Shown here piece by piece: positions 1-11,145 of a stretch of 64,000 nt of DNA. The notes beneath the pieces were generated by a model that did no database searches, was not told where the DNA came from, and saw nothing but the letters and a program-made list of their open reading frames with translations. The position numbers and the translations under genes were made by a program. Source of the DNA: Candidatus Thiosymbion sp. Its GTDB lineage: Bacteria; Pseudomonadota; Gammaproteobacteria; Chromatiales; Chromatiaceae. How positions within the stretch are numbered: position 1 is the stretch's first letter; every line of letters begins with the position of its first letter. Location of the stretch: NCBI GenBank assembly GCA_018435665.1, contig JAHDND010000003.1, forward strand, positions 24,436 to 88,435, in the 5' to 3' direction.

Positions 1-16
1 GGCCCGCCGCCAGGGT

Positions 17-38
17 AAGGTCAACCCCCTGACCTTTT
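17..38 (+). terminator. Terminator-like hairpin upstream of urtB
   Basis: A perfect 7-bp stem (AAGGTCA / TGACCTT) with a 6-nt loop is followed by a short T run (TTTT at 35-38). It lies about 125 nt before urtB and could end or attenuate the transcript of the preceding gene, which would be urtA in most urea-transport operons. Positions 1-162 show no convincing coding sequence. Confidence 0.45.
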
Positions 39-162
39 ACGGGAGCTTACCCGGATCGCCGGGAACTGTGCCGGCCGGGGTCTCCGAAACAAAGTCCGGG
101 CCTGGCCGTGAACCCCGCGGCCCGCCCTTTTCAGCAAGCCAACGCCACCGCGAGAACTCCTC

Positions 163-1974
163 ATGACGCTGTTTTCCCGGCTCTTGCTGGTCCTTCTGCT
201 GGGCTGCGCCGCCATCCCGACCGCGGGGGCCGCTGACCCGCCGCCGGCCCCGGCCCCCCTGGACCAGACCCCGCCGGCCTCAGGCGACCCGGCAGCGGTT
301 TCCGTCGCTTCCGCCGCCTCGGCGCCAGTCGAACCGGTATCAGCCTCCGGCGCTTCCCCTACCCCGGCTTCAGTCGGCACGGCATCAGCCTTCGTGGCTT
401 CCGCCGCCCCGCAGGCCGCCGCCCTGCCCGCGCCACCCCCGGACCCATCGCCCTTCGCCGCCGCCCTGCCCTTGCTGCTCGATAGCAAATTCCCGGTCAA
501 GGAGCAGGCCGTGGAGCGACTGGCCGCCAGTGGCGATGCCCGCGTAGAGGGCCTGTTCACCGCCCTGCTCGCGGGCGAACTCTATCAGCTCAAGGCCGAT
601 GGCCGCCTGGTGATCGCGCGCGGCCAGGAGGGCGACCAGGCGGTGCGTGAAGTCCTGAGCGACGCCCCGCTCAGCGGCATCGGTACCCAGGAGCTGAAAA
701 AGATCACCCTCAACAATCGCATGCGCGGCCAACTCAAGACCGCCCTGGCGCGCCTGGACCTGAGCCACGCCGACGCCGGGCGGCGGCTGGCGGCGGTGAC
801 CAGTCTGATGAGCGATCCCGGCGGCGCCAACCCGGACCTGCTGCGCGCTCGCCTGACCCAGGAGGACGCCGCCGAGGTGCGGGATGCCCTGGGCCTGGTG
901 CTGGCCCTGCTGGACCTCAACAGCCCGGATGCCCAGGCGCGCCTGGCCGCCCTCCCCCGCCTGCGGGATGCCCTGCACCCCCCGGTGCGCACCGCCCTGA
1001 CCCAGCTCCTGGAGCGCGAGACCGATGGTCAGGTCAAGGCCGCCGCCAGCCGCGTCCTGACGCATATCGAGGGTCGCGTCCACTGGTACGGCCAGCTTGA
1101 GACCCTGTTCTTCGGCCTCTCCCTGGGCTCGGTGCTGGTGCTGGCCGCCATCGGCCTCGCCATCACCTTCGGTGTCATGGGGGTCATCAACATGGCCCAT
1201 GGCGAGCTGATGATGCTGGGGGCCTACACCACCTACGTCATCCAGCAACTGCTGCCTGGCCACATCGGCCTCTCTCTCTTCCTCGCCATCCCCGCGGCCT
1301 TCGTCGTCGCCGGCCTGGTGGGCATCCTCATCGAGCGCGGGGTGATCCGTTTTCTCTATGGCCGCCCCCTGGAGACCCTGCTGGCGACCTTCGGCATCAG
1401 CCTCATCCTGCAGCAACTGGTGCGGTCGATCTTCTCTCCCCTCAACCGCTCGGTGGAGACCCCGGCCTGGATGTCCGGTTCCTGGCAGGTCAACGAAGTC
1501 CTGTCCCTGACCCTGAACCGCCTGGTGATCATCGGTTTCTGCCTGCTGGTCTTCGCCCTGCTCTACCTGATCCTCAACCGCACCCGCCTGGGCCTGCAAG
1601 TGCGGGCGGTCTCCCAGAACCGGGCCATGGCCCGCGCCATGGGGGTACGCTCCCAGTGGGTGGACGCCATGACCTTCGGCCTGGGCTCCGGGATCGCCGG
1701 GGTCGCCGGGGTGGCCCTGAGTCAGCTCACCAACGTCGGTCCCAACCTGGGGCAGAGCTACATCATCGACAGCTTCATGGTGGTGGTCTTCGGCGGGGTC
1801 GGTAACCTCTGGGGCACCCTGGTGGCGGGCCTGGGCCTGGGGGTGGCCAACAAGCTGCTGGAGCCCTGGGCCGGGGCCGTCCTGGCCAAGATCCTGGTGC
1901 TGGTCTTCATCATCCTCTTCATCCAGAAACGACCCAAGGGGCTCTTCCCCCAGAAGGGGAGGGCGGCGACATGA
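163..1974 (+). CDS. urtB: Urea ABC transporter permease UrtB
   Basis: This is a 603-aa integral-membrane subunit of the high-affinity urea ABC importer, related to LivH. Residues 1-24 look like a signal peptide. A Pro/Ala/Ser-rich linker follows to about 95, then an extracytoplasmic helical region with HEAT-like character to about 305, and the permease domain with multiple hydrophobic helices from about 310 to 600. The long exported N-terminal region is typical of UrtB and separates it from plain LivH. The ATG follows a GAGAACTCC stretch. The gene overlaps urtC by 4 nt (ATGA), so the two are probably translationally coupled. The family assignment rests on the LivH-like core plus the urtC-D-E-ureD context. 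The low-complexity linker is longer than I would expect. Confidence 0.93.
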   Translation: MTLFSRLLLVLLLGCAAIPTAGAADPPPAPAPLDQTPPASGDPAAVSVASAASAPVEPVSASGASPTPASVGTASAFVASAAPQAAALPAPPPDPSPFAAALPLLLDSKFPVKEQAVERLAASGDARVEGLFTALLAGELYQLKADGRLVIARGQEGDQAVREVLSDAPLSGIGTQELKKITLNNRMRGQLKTALARLDLSHADAGRRLAAVTSLMSDPGGANPDLLRARLTQEDAAEVRDALGLVLALLDLNSPDAQARLAALPRLRDALHPPVRTALTQLLERETDGQVKAAASRVLTHIEGRVHWYGQLETLFFGLSLGSVLVLAAIGLAITFGVMGVINMAHGELMMLGAYTTYVIQQLLPGHIGLSLFLAIPAAFVVAGLVGILIERGVIRFLYGRPLETLLATFGISLILQQLVRSIFSPLNRSVETPAWMSGSWQVNEVLSLTLNRLVIIGFCLLVFALLYLILNRTRLGLQVRAVSQNRAMARAMGVRSQWVDAMTFGLGSGIAGVAGVALSQLTNVGPNLGQSYIIDSFMVVVFGGVGNLWGTLVAGLGLGVANKLLEPWAGAVLAKILVLVFIILFIQKRPKGLFPQKGRAAT

Positions 1975-3085
1975 TCCTGACCCGACTGCTGCGAGACGAC
2001 CGTGGCGGCCAGATCCTGCTGGGGTCCCTGCTGATCCTGGCCGTCCTGGCCCCGGTCCTCAACCTGGCCCTGCCGCCGGACCATCCCCTCTACCTGTCCA
2101 CCTACACCCTGACCCTGCTGGGCAAGTACCTCTGCTATGCCCTGCTGGCGGTGGCGGTGGATCTGGTGTGGGGCTATCTGGGCATCCTCTCCCTGGGGCA
2201 CGGCGCCTTCTTCGCCCTGGGCGGCTACGCCATGGGCATGTACCTGATGCGCCAGATCGGCGAGCGCGGCGTCTATGGCAACCCGGAGCTACCGGACTTC
2301 ATGGTCTTCCTCAACTGGCCGGAGCTGCCCTGGTACTGGTGGGGCTTCGACCAGTTCGGCTTCGCCCTGCTCATGGTGGTCCTGGTGCCCGGCCTGCTGG
2401 CCTTCGTCTTCGGCTGGTTCGCCTTCCGCTCCCGGGTCACCGGCGTCTATCTGTCCATCATCACCCAGGCCCTCACCTATGCCCTGATGCTGGCCTTCTT
2501 TCGCAACGAGATGGGCTTCGGCGGCAACAACGGCCTCACCGACTTCAAGGACCTGCTGGGCTTCGACCTCCAGGCCGACGGCACCCGCGTCGCCCTCTTC
2601 CTGGCCTCGGCCCTGGCCCTGGCCCTGGGCTACCTGGCCTGCCGCGCCCTGGTCCTGTCCAAACTGGGGCGGGTGGCCATGGCCATCCGCGACGCCGAGG
2701 AACGCACCCGCTTCACCGGCTACCGGGTGGACCGGGTGATGCTGTGGATCTTCACCTTCTCCGCCGTGCTGGCGGGGATCGCCGGCGCCCTCTACGTGCC
2801 CCAGGTGGGCATCATCAACCCCGGGGAGTTCTCGCCCCTCTTCTCCATCGAGATCGTCATCTGGGTGGCGGTGGGTGGGCGCGCCACCCTCTACGGGGCG
2901 GTGGCCGGCGCCCTGCTGGTCAACTACGCCAAGACCTGGTTCACCGGCGCCCTGCCGGAGGTCTGGCTCTATGCCCTGGGCGCCCTGTTCGTGCTGGTCA
3001 CCCTCTTCCTGCCCCAGGGCATCGCGGGCCTGGGGCGGGGGCTGGGCTCCTGGGGCGGACGCTGGCGGCGGGGGGAGGCACGGCC

Positions 3086-3089
<4 letters not shown>
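1971..3089 (+). CDS. urtC: Urea ABC transporter permease UrtC
   Basis: This 372-aa LivM-type permease is the second transmembrane subunit of the urea importer and pairs with UrtB in the inner membrane. The sequence shows about nine to ten hydrophobic helices beginning near residue 15. It includes the LivM-like loop with LSLGHGAFFALGGYAMGMY around residues 72-90, and the conserved region near AIRDAEERTRFTGYRV about two thirds of the way in, which is the likely contact with the ATPases. The start codon overlaps the urtB stop and the stop overlaps the urtD start, both as ATGA. Tight packing with urtBDE argues for one co-transcribed unit. Confidence 0.94.
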
Positions 3090-3921
<832 letters not shown>

Positions 3922-3928
<7 letters not shown>

Positions 3929-4617
3929 GCATCGAGCGACTCAACCAGTACTATGGTGAAAGCCACGCCCTGCGGGATCTGGACCTGGAGGTGCCGGCGG
4001 GCCAGTGCACCGTCCTCATGGGGCGTAACGGGGTCGGCAAGACCACCCTGCTGCAATGCGTCATGGGGCTGCTGCCGGCCAGGTCCGGCTCCCTGCGCTT
4101 CGGCGACGTCGATCTGCTCAGGCTCCCGGCCGAGCGCCGCGCCGGCCTCGGTATCGGCTATGTGCCTCAGGGTCGCCAGGTCTTTCCCCTGCTGACGGTG
4201 GAGGAAAATCTGCGCATCGGCCTACCGGCGCGCCCCGACCGCCCGCGGCAGGTGCCGGGCTACATCTATGAGCTGTTCCCGGTGCTCAAGGACATGCGCG
4301 GACGCCGCGGCGGCGATCTTTCCGGCGGCCAGCAGCAACAGCTCGCCATTGGCCGCGCCCTGGTCCTGGACCCCAAGCTGCTCATCCTCGATGAGCCCAC
4401 CGAGGGCATCCAGCCCAACATCGTCCAGGAGATCGGCGACATCCTGCGCCGGCTGAATCGCGACACCGGCCTCACCCTGCTCCTGGTGGAGCAGAAGCTG
4501 CCCTTCGCCCGCCGGGTGGGGGATCGTTTCGCCATCCTCGACCGGGGACGCGCCATGGCCAGCGGCGCCATGGAGGACCTGACCGAGGCCCTGGTGAAGG
4601 AGTATCTGACCGTATGA
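3922..4617 (+). CDS. urtE: Urea ABC transporter ATP-binding protein UrtE
   Basis: This 231-aa LivF-type ABC ATPase is the second nucleotide-binding subunit of the urea importer. Walker A GRNGVGKT is at 34-41. The signature LSGGQQQQLAIGRAL and Walker B LLILDEPTEGI are intact, and the D-loop/H-loop region reads LLLVEQKLPFA, with Gln in the switch position as in many LivF/UrtE proteins. The ATG at 3922 overlaps the end of urtD by 7 nt. The last codons (…KEYLTV, stop at 4615-4617) sit inside a sequence copied 64 bp downstream, just before ureD. Confidence 0.95.
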
Positions 4618-4692
4618 GCAGACCCGCCCTTGCAGCCAAATATGGATGTCATGACCCTTCAGGGAGTATCTGACCCTATGAACAATCCCGCC
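4598..4692 (+). repeat. 64-bp tandem duplication of the urtE-ureD junction
   Basis: The segment around the urtE stop (about 4598-4628) recurs 64 bp later (about 4662-4692). Both copies read GGGAGTATCTGACC-like, then TATGA, then CCCGCCC with few changes. In the first copy the ATG at 4614 overlaps the urtE stop but opens a frame that closes after 20 codons. In the second copy the ATG at 4678 opens into ureD. This looks like a local duplication that moved the ureD start away from urtE. Confidence 0.6.
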
Positions 4693-5685
4693 CCTCCCCG
4701 CGCCAGCCGCGTCCCCCCCGCCATCCCTGGCGCGGCCGGCGGTCGCCCCTGCCCGGGCATTCCTGTCGTCGATGGGGATGTAGGCGGCAGACAGATTGCC
4801 ATCGCCCCGGGGAATCGTAGCTGGGTCAGCCGACGAGGCGCGGACCCGGTCAGCCCGCCCACCACCGCCCTCGGTCACCCTGGCTGCGGCTGGCAGGCCA
4901 GTCTGGAGCTGGGTCTCGGCCCCTGGCATGGCCGCACCACTCTGATGCACCGCCGCCAGCGCGGCCCCCTGGCGGTGCAGCGCCCCTTTTATCCCGAGGG
5001 CGAGGTCTGTCACCTCTATCTGCTGCACCCCCCCGGCGGGGTGGTGGCGGGCGACGGCCTGGCGATCAAGGTCCATCTGGAGCCCGGCGCCAAGGCCCTG
5101 GTCACCACCCCCGGCGCGACCAAGTTCTATCGCAGCCTGGGAGACCAGGCCAGCCAGACCAGCCATCTGCAACTGGAAGACCAGGCCGCCCTGGAGTGGC
5201 TGCCCCAGGAGAACATCCACTTTTCCGGGGTCAATGCCGCCCTGCGCACCCGCGTCAACCTGGCCGGGACCTCGCGCTTTCTGGGCTGGGAGTGCCAGTG
5301 CCTGGGGCGCCCCGCCCTGGGGGAAGCCTTCGACCGTGGCGACCTGGACTGCCAGTTCCAGCTCTGGCGGGAGGGTCAGCCCCTGTTGCTGGAGCGCCTG
5401 CGCATCACCCCCCAGGGCCGCCTGGGCGCCGCGGGACTGCGAGGCCGGCCGGTGACCGCCACCTTGGTCGCCACCCCCGCGGGTCAGACCGAGCTGGAGA
5501 CGGCGGTCGCCTTGTTGGGCGAGGGTGACCAGGCAGGCGTCACCCTGCTGGAGCACCTGCTGGTGGTGCGCTATCTGGGCGACTCCACCGAGGCCTGCCG
5601 CCACCTCTTCACCCGGTTGTGGCGAGCCTTGCGTCCGCCCGTGCTGGGCCTGGACCCCTGTCCGCCACGCATCTGGGCCACCTGA
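4678..5685 (+). CDS. ureD: Urease accessory protein UreD (UreH)
   Basis: This is a 335-aa urease accessory protein. UreD binds apo-urease and, with UreF and UreG, forms the scaffold for nickel insertion and lysine carbamylation in the cytoplasm. Recognisable UreD stretches are GWQASLELGLGPWHGRTTL, the GPLAVQRPFYPEG segment, HLYLLHPPGGVVAGD and the TTPGATKFYRS region. UreD homology begins about 65 residues after the chosen ATG. The start at 4678 is therefore uncertain, and the Pro/Arg-rich N-terminal extension may be untranslated or non-conserved. A TTG at 4630 is an alternative. The C-terminal GDSTEACRHLFTRLWRALRP segment is typical. Confidence 0.9.
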   Translation: MNNPAPPRASRVPPAIPGAAGGRPCPGIPVVDGDVGGRQIAIAPGNRSWVSRRGADPVSPPTTALGHPGCGWQASLELGLGPWHGRTTLMHRRQRGPLAVQRPFYPEGEVCHLYLLHPPGGVVAGDGLAIKVHLEPGAKALVTTPGATKFYRSLGDQASQTSHLQLEDQAALEWLPQENIHFSGVNAALRTRVNLAGTSRFLGWECQCLGRPALGEAFDRGDLDCQFQLWREGQPLLLERLRITPQGRLGAAGLRGRPVTATLVATPAGQTELETAVALLGEGDQAGVTLLEHLLVVRYLGDSTEACRHLFTRLWRALRPPVLGLDPCPPRIWAT

Positions 5686-5702
5686 AAGACCCGGCTGGCG
5701 CC

Positions 5703-5830
5703 TTTCCCGCTAACTGTCATGAGGGTGCAGCCACACCCCTGAACATGAAAGCTTTTGCCGTGACTTTCCCGCTAACCATCCTGAATGGCCAGCCACACCC
5801 TGGAAGATGAAAGACTCCGCCGGCCCCGCT
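5703..5830 (+). repeat. Two tandem copies of a dispersed intergenic repeat
   Basis: Between ureD and ureA lie two diverged copies, about 62 bp each, starting near 5703 and 5766. Shared blocks are TTTCCCGCTAAC, then CAGCCACACCC, then a TGAAAG block. A third copy lies at 45391-45456, at the start of the macroglobulin gene. The first copy contains a small hairpin (GGGTG / CACCC around 5722-5738). Read on the minus strand, copy one encodes KVTAKAFMFRGVAAP and the distant copy KVTAKAFIFGGVARP, which shows the similarity clearly. Function is unknown. Confidence 0.6.
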
Positions 5831-5867
5831 GGTGTGTTTCACGCCAACCCTTACTGAAGGAATCGCC

Positions 5868-6170
5868 ATGGAACTGACCCCCCGCGAAAAAGACAAGCTG
5901 CTGCTGTTCACCGCCGCCCTGCTGGCCGAGCGTCGCAAGGCGCGCGGTCTCAAGCTCAACTACCCGGAGGCGGTGGCCTATATCAGTGCCGCCATCCTGG
6001 AGGGCGCCCGCGACGGGCGCGGCGTCGCCGAGCTCATGGACTATGGCCGCACCCTCCTGAGCCGGGATGAGGTGATGGCGGGCATCCCGGAGATGATCCC
6101 CGAGGTCCAGGTGGAGGCGACCTTTCCCGACGGCACCAAGCTGGTCACCGTCCACGATCCCATTCTCTGA
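5868..6170 (+). CDS. ureA: Urease subunit gamma UreA
   Basis: This 100-aa gamma subunit is the smallest of the three structural urease subunits, and its length is exactly typical. The family start [14 protein letters not shown] is present, with a good Shine-Dalgarno (GAAGG at 5856-5860) 7 nt upstream. Further family features are [14 protein letters not shown], the EGARDG helix and a C-terminus ending VTVHDPI. It assembles with UreB and UreC into the (UreABC)3 apo-enzyme in the cytoplasm. It is 182 bp after ureD and 178 bp before ureB, both gaps larger than usual in a urease operon and both filled with repeats. Confidence 0.97.
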   Translation: MELTPREKDKLLLFTAALLAERRKARGLKLNYPEAVAYISAAILEGARDGRGVAELMDYGRTLLSRDEVMAGIPEMIPEVQVEATFPDGTKLVTVHDPIL

Positions 6171-6210
6171 GCCCCAGCCCGCCACCGCCCCCGTGCCCGC
6201 ACCTTGCCCG

Positions 6211-6261
6211 CGGCCCCTGGCGCCGCGACCGCTGGATTCCGGCCCCTGACGCCGCGACCGC
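6211..6261 (+). repeat. Short direct repeat between ureA and ureB
   Basis: A 22-bp unit beginning CGGCCCCTG and ending CGCGACCGC occurs at 6211-6232 and again at 6240-6261 with one mismatch, a 29-bp period. A partial inverted relative (CAGGGGCCGCG, then GGTCGCGGC) follows at 6274-6305. The remaining 6171-6348 gap shows no open frame I would call a gene. Confidence 0.5.
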
Positions 6262-6348
6262 GGTTTTCCTACCCAGGGGCCGCGTCTGGCGTCCAAGGTC
6301 GCGGCTATCGCCGGCAATCCTTTCCCACTCAGCCTCAGGAACCTAGCC

Positions 6349-6656
6349 ATGATCCCAGGTGAAATCGACGTCGCCCCCGGCGAGATCGAACTCAATGCCG
6401 GCCGCCCCACCCTGCGCCTGCGGGTGGCCAATCTCGGCGACCGGCCCATCCAGGTCGGCTCCCACTACCACTTCCAGGAGACCAACCCGGCCCTGGACTT
6501 CGACCGCGCCGCCGCCCGCGGCTACCGCATCAACATCGCCGCCGGCACCGCCGTGCGCTTCGAGCCCGGCCAGACCCGGGAGGTGGAACTGGTGGCCTAT
6601 GGCGGCGAGCGCCGCGTTTACGGCTTCAATGGTCAGGTGATGGGAGGGCTGGACTG

Positions 6657-6657
<1 letters not shown>
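6349..6657 (+). CDS. ureB: Urease subunit beta UreB
   Basis: This 102-aa beta subunit has normal family length. It starts [18 protein letters not shown], the classical UreB opening, and carries the conserved [16 protein letters not shown] segment and the C-terminal [12 protein letters not shown]. It packs against UreC in the trimer of trimers and also contributes to the flap environment. Its stop overlaps the ureC ATG by one base (TGATG), so translation of the two is probably coupled. Confidence 0.97.
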
Positions 6658-8350
<1,693 letters not shown>

Positions 8351-8360
<10 letters not shown>

Positions 8361-8411
8361 GCCAGGCCGGATCGAGCCCAACCATCCATGTACATTCCCC
8401 ACCACTTCGCC
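8351..8411 (+). repeat. Left 61-bp direct repeat bounding the island (with paiB start remnant)
   Basis: This segment and 28093-28153 match at 55 of 61 positions by eye. It spans the last codons and stop of ureC, the intergenic spacer and the first eight codons of paiB (MYIPHHFA, ATG at 8388). After 8411 the paiB similarity stops and the frame closes at 8474. The matching copy runs into the intact paiB gene, so the repeats mark the two ends of the 19.7 kb insertion. Confidence 0.8.
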
Positions 8412-8470
8412 TGGCTTGGCTCTAGCCTGGCGACCAATGGCCGGGTATGCGGCAACGCTACCCGGGGGCG

Positions 8471-8681
8471 GTGACGTCCCTGCTCATAGGTCTGGTCTTC
8501 GGCCGTGACGTTCCCGCACCGTCTCCGTTTCACACCACCAAGTAGAACGGGCGCCGCTACCGCTACTCGGTCCAGCAGCGGGACACCAAGGAGCACGCCG
8601 GGTCTCAAGTTTGGCGAGGCCCCCGCCGCCGAACTCGAATCTGCGGTGCTGGGCCAACTGCGGGCCATCCAGCGGTCTTGA
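8471..8681 (+). pseudogene. Remnant of a large serine recombinase (zinc-ribbon/C-terminal part)
   Basis: Read in frame from 8471, the sequence gives SLLIGLVFGRDV, then FHTTK, an in-frame TAG at 8543, and NGRRYRYSVQQRDTKEHAGS. After a frame change near 8605 it continues as APAAELESAVLGQLRAIQ and stops at 8679. This order (GLIFG…, THTxKxGRxYRYYV, then a PAAEIE…V…QLRAL helix) is the zinc beta-ribbon and following helix of large serine recombinases. The N-terminal catalytic domain is absent. It is probably what is left of the enzyme that mobilised this island or an earlier one. I see nothing else in 8682-8861 apart from the ribosome-binding site of the next gene. Confidence 0.65.
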
Positions 8682-8861
8682 GAACTGATGGCCAAGGTCC
8701 TGCCCCGGGCGATGGACCTCGACCCCACCCTGGAAATCAGGATTCATCCAGCCCAAATCCGCCCAAACCAGGCCAAAGCATATTGACGGCCTACATGGCG
8801 CGGTGTTAAAGAGCATGGCCGCGTGCATTACCCACGCTTAACCTGCACAGGAGCCCCGGCC

Positions 8862-9077
8862 GTGGACGACCGCTGGCTTTCGGTAGACGAGGTCGCTCTG
8901 TACCTCGGCGTCAGCAAGGACACCGTGTACGCTTGGGTCACCCACAAGGGTATGCCCGGTTTCAAGGTCGGGCGCTTCTGGAAGTTCAAGCGCGAAGACG
9001 TTGACGCCTGGGTCCGCGACGGCGGAGCCGCCAGTAGTTCCGACGATGACCTGAAGGAGAAGTCCGGCGATGAGTGA
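8862..9077 (+). CDS. mad1: MAD1-like helix-turn-helix protein
   Basis: This is a small DNA-binding protein (71 aa) of the MerR/excisionase HTH_17 type. The helix-turn-helix covers most of it: LSVDEVALYLGVSKDTVYAW, then a wing with FKVGRFWKFKREDVDAWV. The GTG at 8862 is preferred because AGGAG (8849-8853) sits 8 nt upstream; an in-frame GTG at 8823 lacks such a site. The acidic tail (SSSDDDLKEKSGDE) is probably disordered. It is the first gene of the defence operon and overlaps the methyltransferase by 8 nt. In MADS the first gene encodes a DNA-binding protein, and autoregulation of the operon is a reasonable inference. The MAD name is from memory of the published system. Confidence 0.75.
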   Translation: MDDRWLSVDEVALYLGVSKDTVYAWVTHKGMPGFKVGRFWKFKREDVDAWVRDGGAASSSDDDLKEKSGDE

Positions 9078-11145
9078 CCTCGACGCGGAAGAGATCGACC
9101 AGGCCGACGACGAGGTCAGCTCGATCGAGGAGGGCAAGCTCCTCGACTACATCACTGACGAGCCCGTCAAGGACACGCCCAAGGAGCAGGTGCGCCAGCG
9201 TATCGCTCGGGCCTTGTTCCACGAGTACGGTATCTCCGTCGAGGACATGGTCCCCGACTTCAAGATGAAGGTCGACGGGCGCAGCAAGAAGATCGACATC
9301 GCGATCTTCGAGCCGGGCGCCGAAAAGACCCCGGCAAACCTCCGCCGCATCGTCATCTGCGACAAGGAGCCGAAGACCGGATCCAGAGGCGCATACAAGA
9401 TGCGTGACCACAAGCAGGCCGAGAAGGAGTTCGGCCTGCTCTACGATGCCATGAGCCAGGAGGAAGCCAGGAACTGTCGGTGGGGGCTGTGGACAAACGG
9501 CCTCGACATGTTCTTCTTTGAGAAGGAAACCACTCGGTTCGACCCGATATTCCACCCTCGTGGCGATTGGCCCATGGCCGATGGCACGCTCGGGAGTCGT
9601 ACGGTTGCCTCGCAGGCGCAGTTGCGGCGGGCCGACCGCGACATGCTGCTGACGGCCTTCCGTCGCTGCCACAACTACATCCACGGCAATGAGGGCATGC
9701 CCAAGGACGCGGCCTTCTGGCAGTTCCTCTATCTCATCTTCGCCAAGCTCCATGACGAGCGCCGCCCGAAGGATCAGCCCCCCCGCTTCTGGGCCGGTAT
9801 GTTCGAGAAGCAGGTCAACGGCAAACGGCAGTTGGTCGACGAGCAGTTCGACCCCGAAGGCCAGAAGGCCATTCGCGGGCGTGTCACCCGCCTCATCGAT
9901 GAGATCGCCAAGAAGTACCAGGACACCCTCTTCAAGGACAACCCGCCGCGCATTACCCTGTCCGACCGGGCCCTGGGCTTCATCGTGGGCGAACTCGCGA
10001 AGTACGACCTTGGCCGCACGGCGCTCGACGCCAAGGGCGCCGCCTACCAGGAATTGGTCAAGCACAACATCCGCGGCGACCGCGGCCAGTACTTCACCCC
10101 GCGTGGCGCCGTCGACCTGATGGTGGCCATGCTCGACCCGCTGCCCGACGAGCGCGTGATGGACCCCGCCTGTGGCACCGGCGGCTTCCTCGTCTCGACC
10201 TTGAAACACCTCGACGCCAAGCTCCGTGCTGCGTCCGACATCGCCCTGGACGATGAATCTACGGCCGAGTTCCTCTCCGTCCAGGAGGCGCTGCGCGCGT
10301 TCGTGGAGCACAACCTCTTCGGCGCCGACTTCGACCCCTTCCTGGTGCGTGCCGCGCAGATGAACGTGCTGATGGCAAGCAACGGTCAGGCGCGCGTATT
10401 CAACATGAACTCCCTCGAGTTCCCGGCTGGTCACCTGCAAGGGGTCGCGCAGGCGCGCGGCAAGGCCGACCTGGGCTCGATGGACGTGGTGATGACCAAC
10501 CCGCCCTTCGGGTCGAATATCCCCATCACCGACCCGAACATCCTCAAGCACTTCGCGCTCGCCCACACTTGGGAGCGCACCGAAGACGGTGGCTTCCGCA
10601 ACACCGGGCGCCTCCAGGGCAGCGTGGCGCCGGAGGTGCTGTTCATCGAGCGCTGCCTCGACTGGCTCAAGCCGGGCGGGCGTACCGGCATCGTCCTGCC
10701 CGACGGCATCCTCGGCAATCCCGGCGACGAGTACATCCGCTGGTGGCTCTTGCGCCACTGTTGGGTGCTCGCCAGTGTCGACCTGCCGGTGGAGGTGTTC
10801 ATCGTCGAGGCCAACGTGAACATCCTGACCAGCCTGCTCTTCCTCAAGAAGAAGACCGATGAGGAGGTTCGCGCCGAGGACCTCGGGCAGACCATCGACT
10901 ACCCGGTCTTCATGGCCGTCGCCGAGAAGGTCGGCTTCGACCGGCGCGGCAACACCCTGTACAAGCGCGGCCCGGACGGCGAGGAGCTGATCGAAGAGGT
11001 CGAGCACCGCGAGCGCGTGCGGGTGGGAGGGAAGTCCGTGGTCCGTATGCTGCGCCGCAAGGAGAAGACCCTCGACGACGATCTGCCGCGCATCGCCGAG
11101 GCCTATCGCGTGTTTCGCGCCGAGAACGCGGTGCCGGGCGCATGA
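9070..11145 (+). CDS. mad2: MAD2-like N6-adenine DNA methyltransferase
   Basis: This 691-aa type I-style (HsdM-like) methyltransferase is expected to methylate adenine with SAM using the specificity subunit encoded at 15104. Motif I DPACGTGGFL is at about 365 and catalytic motif IV NPPFG at about 477. The helical region before motif I has RGQYFTPRGAVDLMV, typical of HsdM. The first 150 or so residues resemble the HSDR_N_2 domain (KKIDIAIFEPG…, then RRIVICDKEPK). The usual nuclease signature there (E-x-K after the strand) is replaced by CDK, so this part is probably a non-cutting fold. The gene overlaps its neighbours on both sides. It protects host DNA and likely defines self versus non-self for the other genes. 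Confidence 0.88.
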   Translation: MSDLDAEEIDQADDEVSSIEEGKLLDYITDEPVKDTPKEQVRQRIARALFHEYGISVEDMVPDFKMKVDGRSKKIDIAIFEPGAEKTPANLRRIVICDKEPKTGSRGAYKMRDHKQAEKEFGLLYDAMSQEEARNCRWGLWTNGLDMFFFEKETTRFDPIFHPRGDWPMADGTLGSRTVASQAQLRRADRDMLLTAFRRCHNYIHGNEGMPKDAAFWQFLYLIFAKLHDERRPKDQPPRFWAGMFEKQVNGKRQLVDEQFDPEGQKAIRGRVTRLIDEIAKKYQDTLFKDNPPRITLSDRALGFIVGELAKYDLGRTALDAKGAAYQELVKHNIRGDRGQYFTPRGAVDLMVAMLDPLPDERVMDPACGTGGFLVSTLKHLDAKLRAASDIALDDESTAEFLSVQEALRAFVEHNLFGADFDPFLVRAAQMNVLMASNGQARVFNMNSLEFPAGHLQGVAQARGKADLGSMDVVMTNPPFGSNIPITDPNILKHFALAHTWERTEDGGFRNTGRLQGSVAPEVLFIERCLDWLKPGGRTGIVLPDGILGNPGDEYIRWWLLRHCWVLASVDLPVEVFIVEANVNILTSLLFLKKKTDEEVRAEDLGQTIDYPVFMAVAEKVGFDRRGNTLYKRGPDGEELIEEVEHRERVRVGGKSVVRMLRRKEKTLDDDLPRIAEAYRVFRAENAVPGA

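Noticed and set aside
385..1599. Long open frame antisense to urtB
   Set aside because: It is a Gln/Gly/His-rich translation of the complementary strand of a clear permease gene, a usual artefact in GC-rich DNA.
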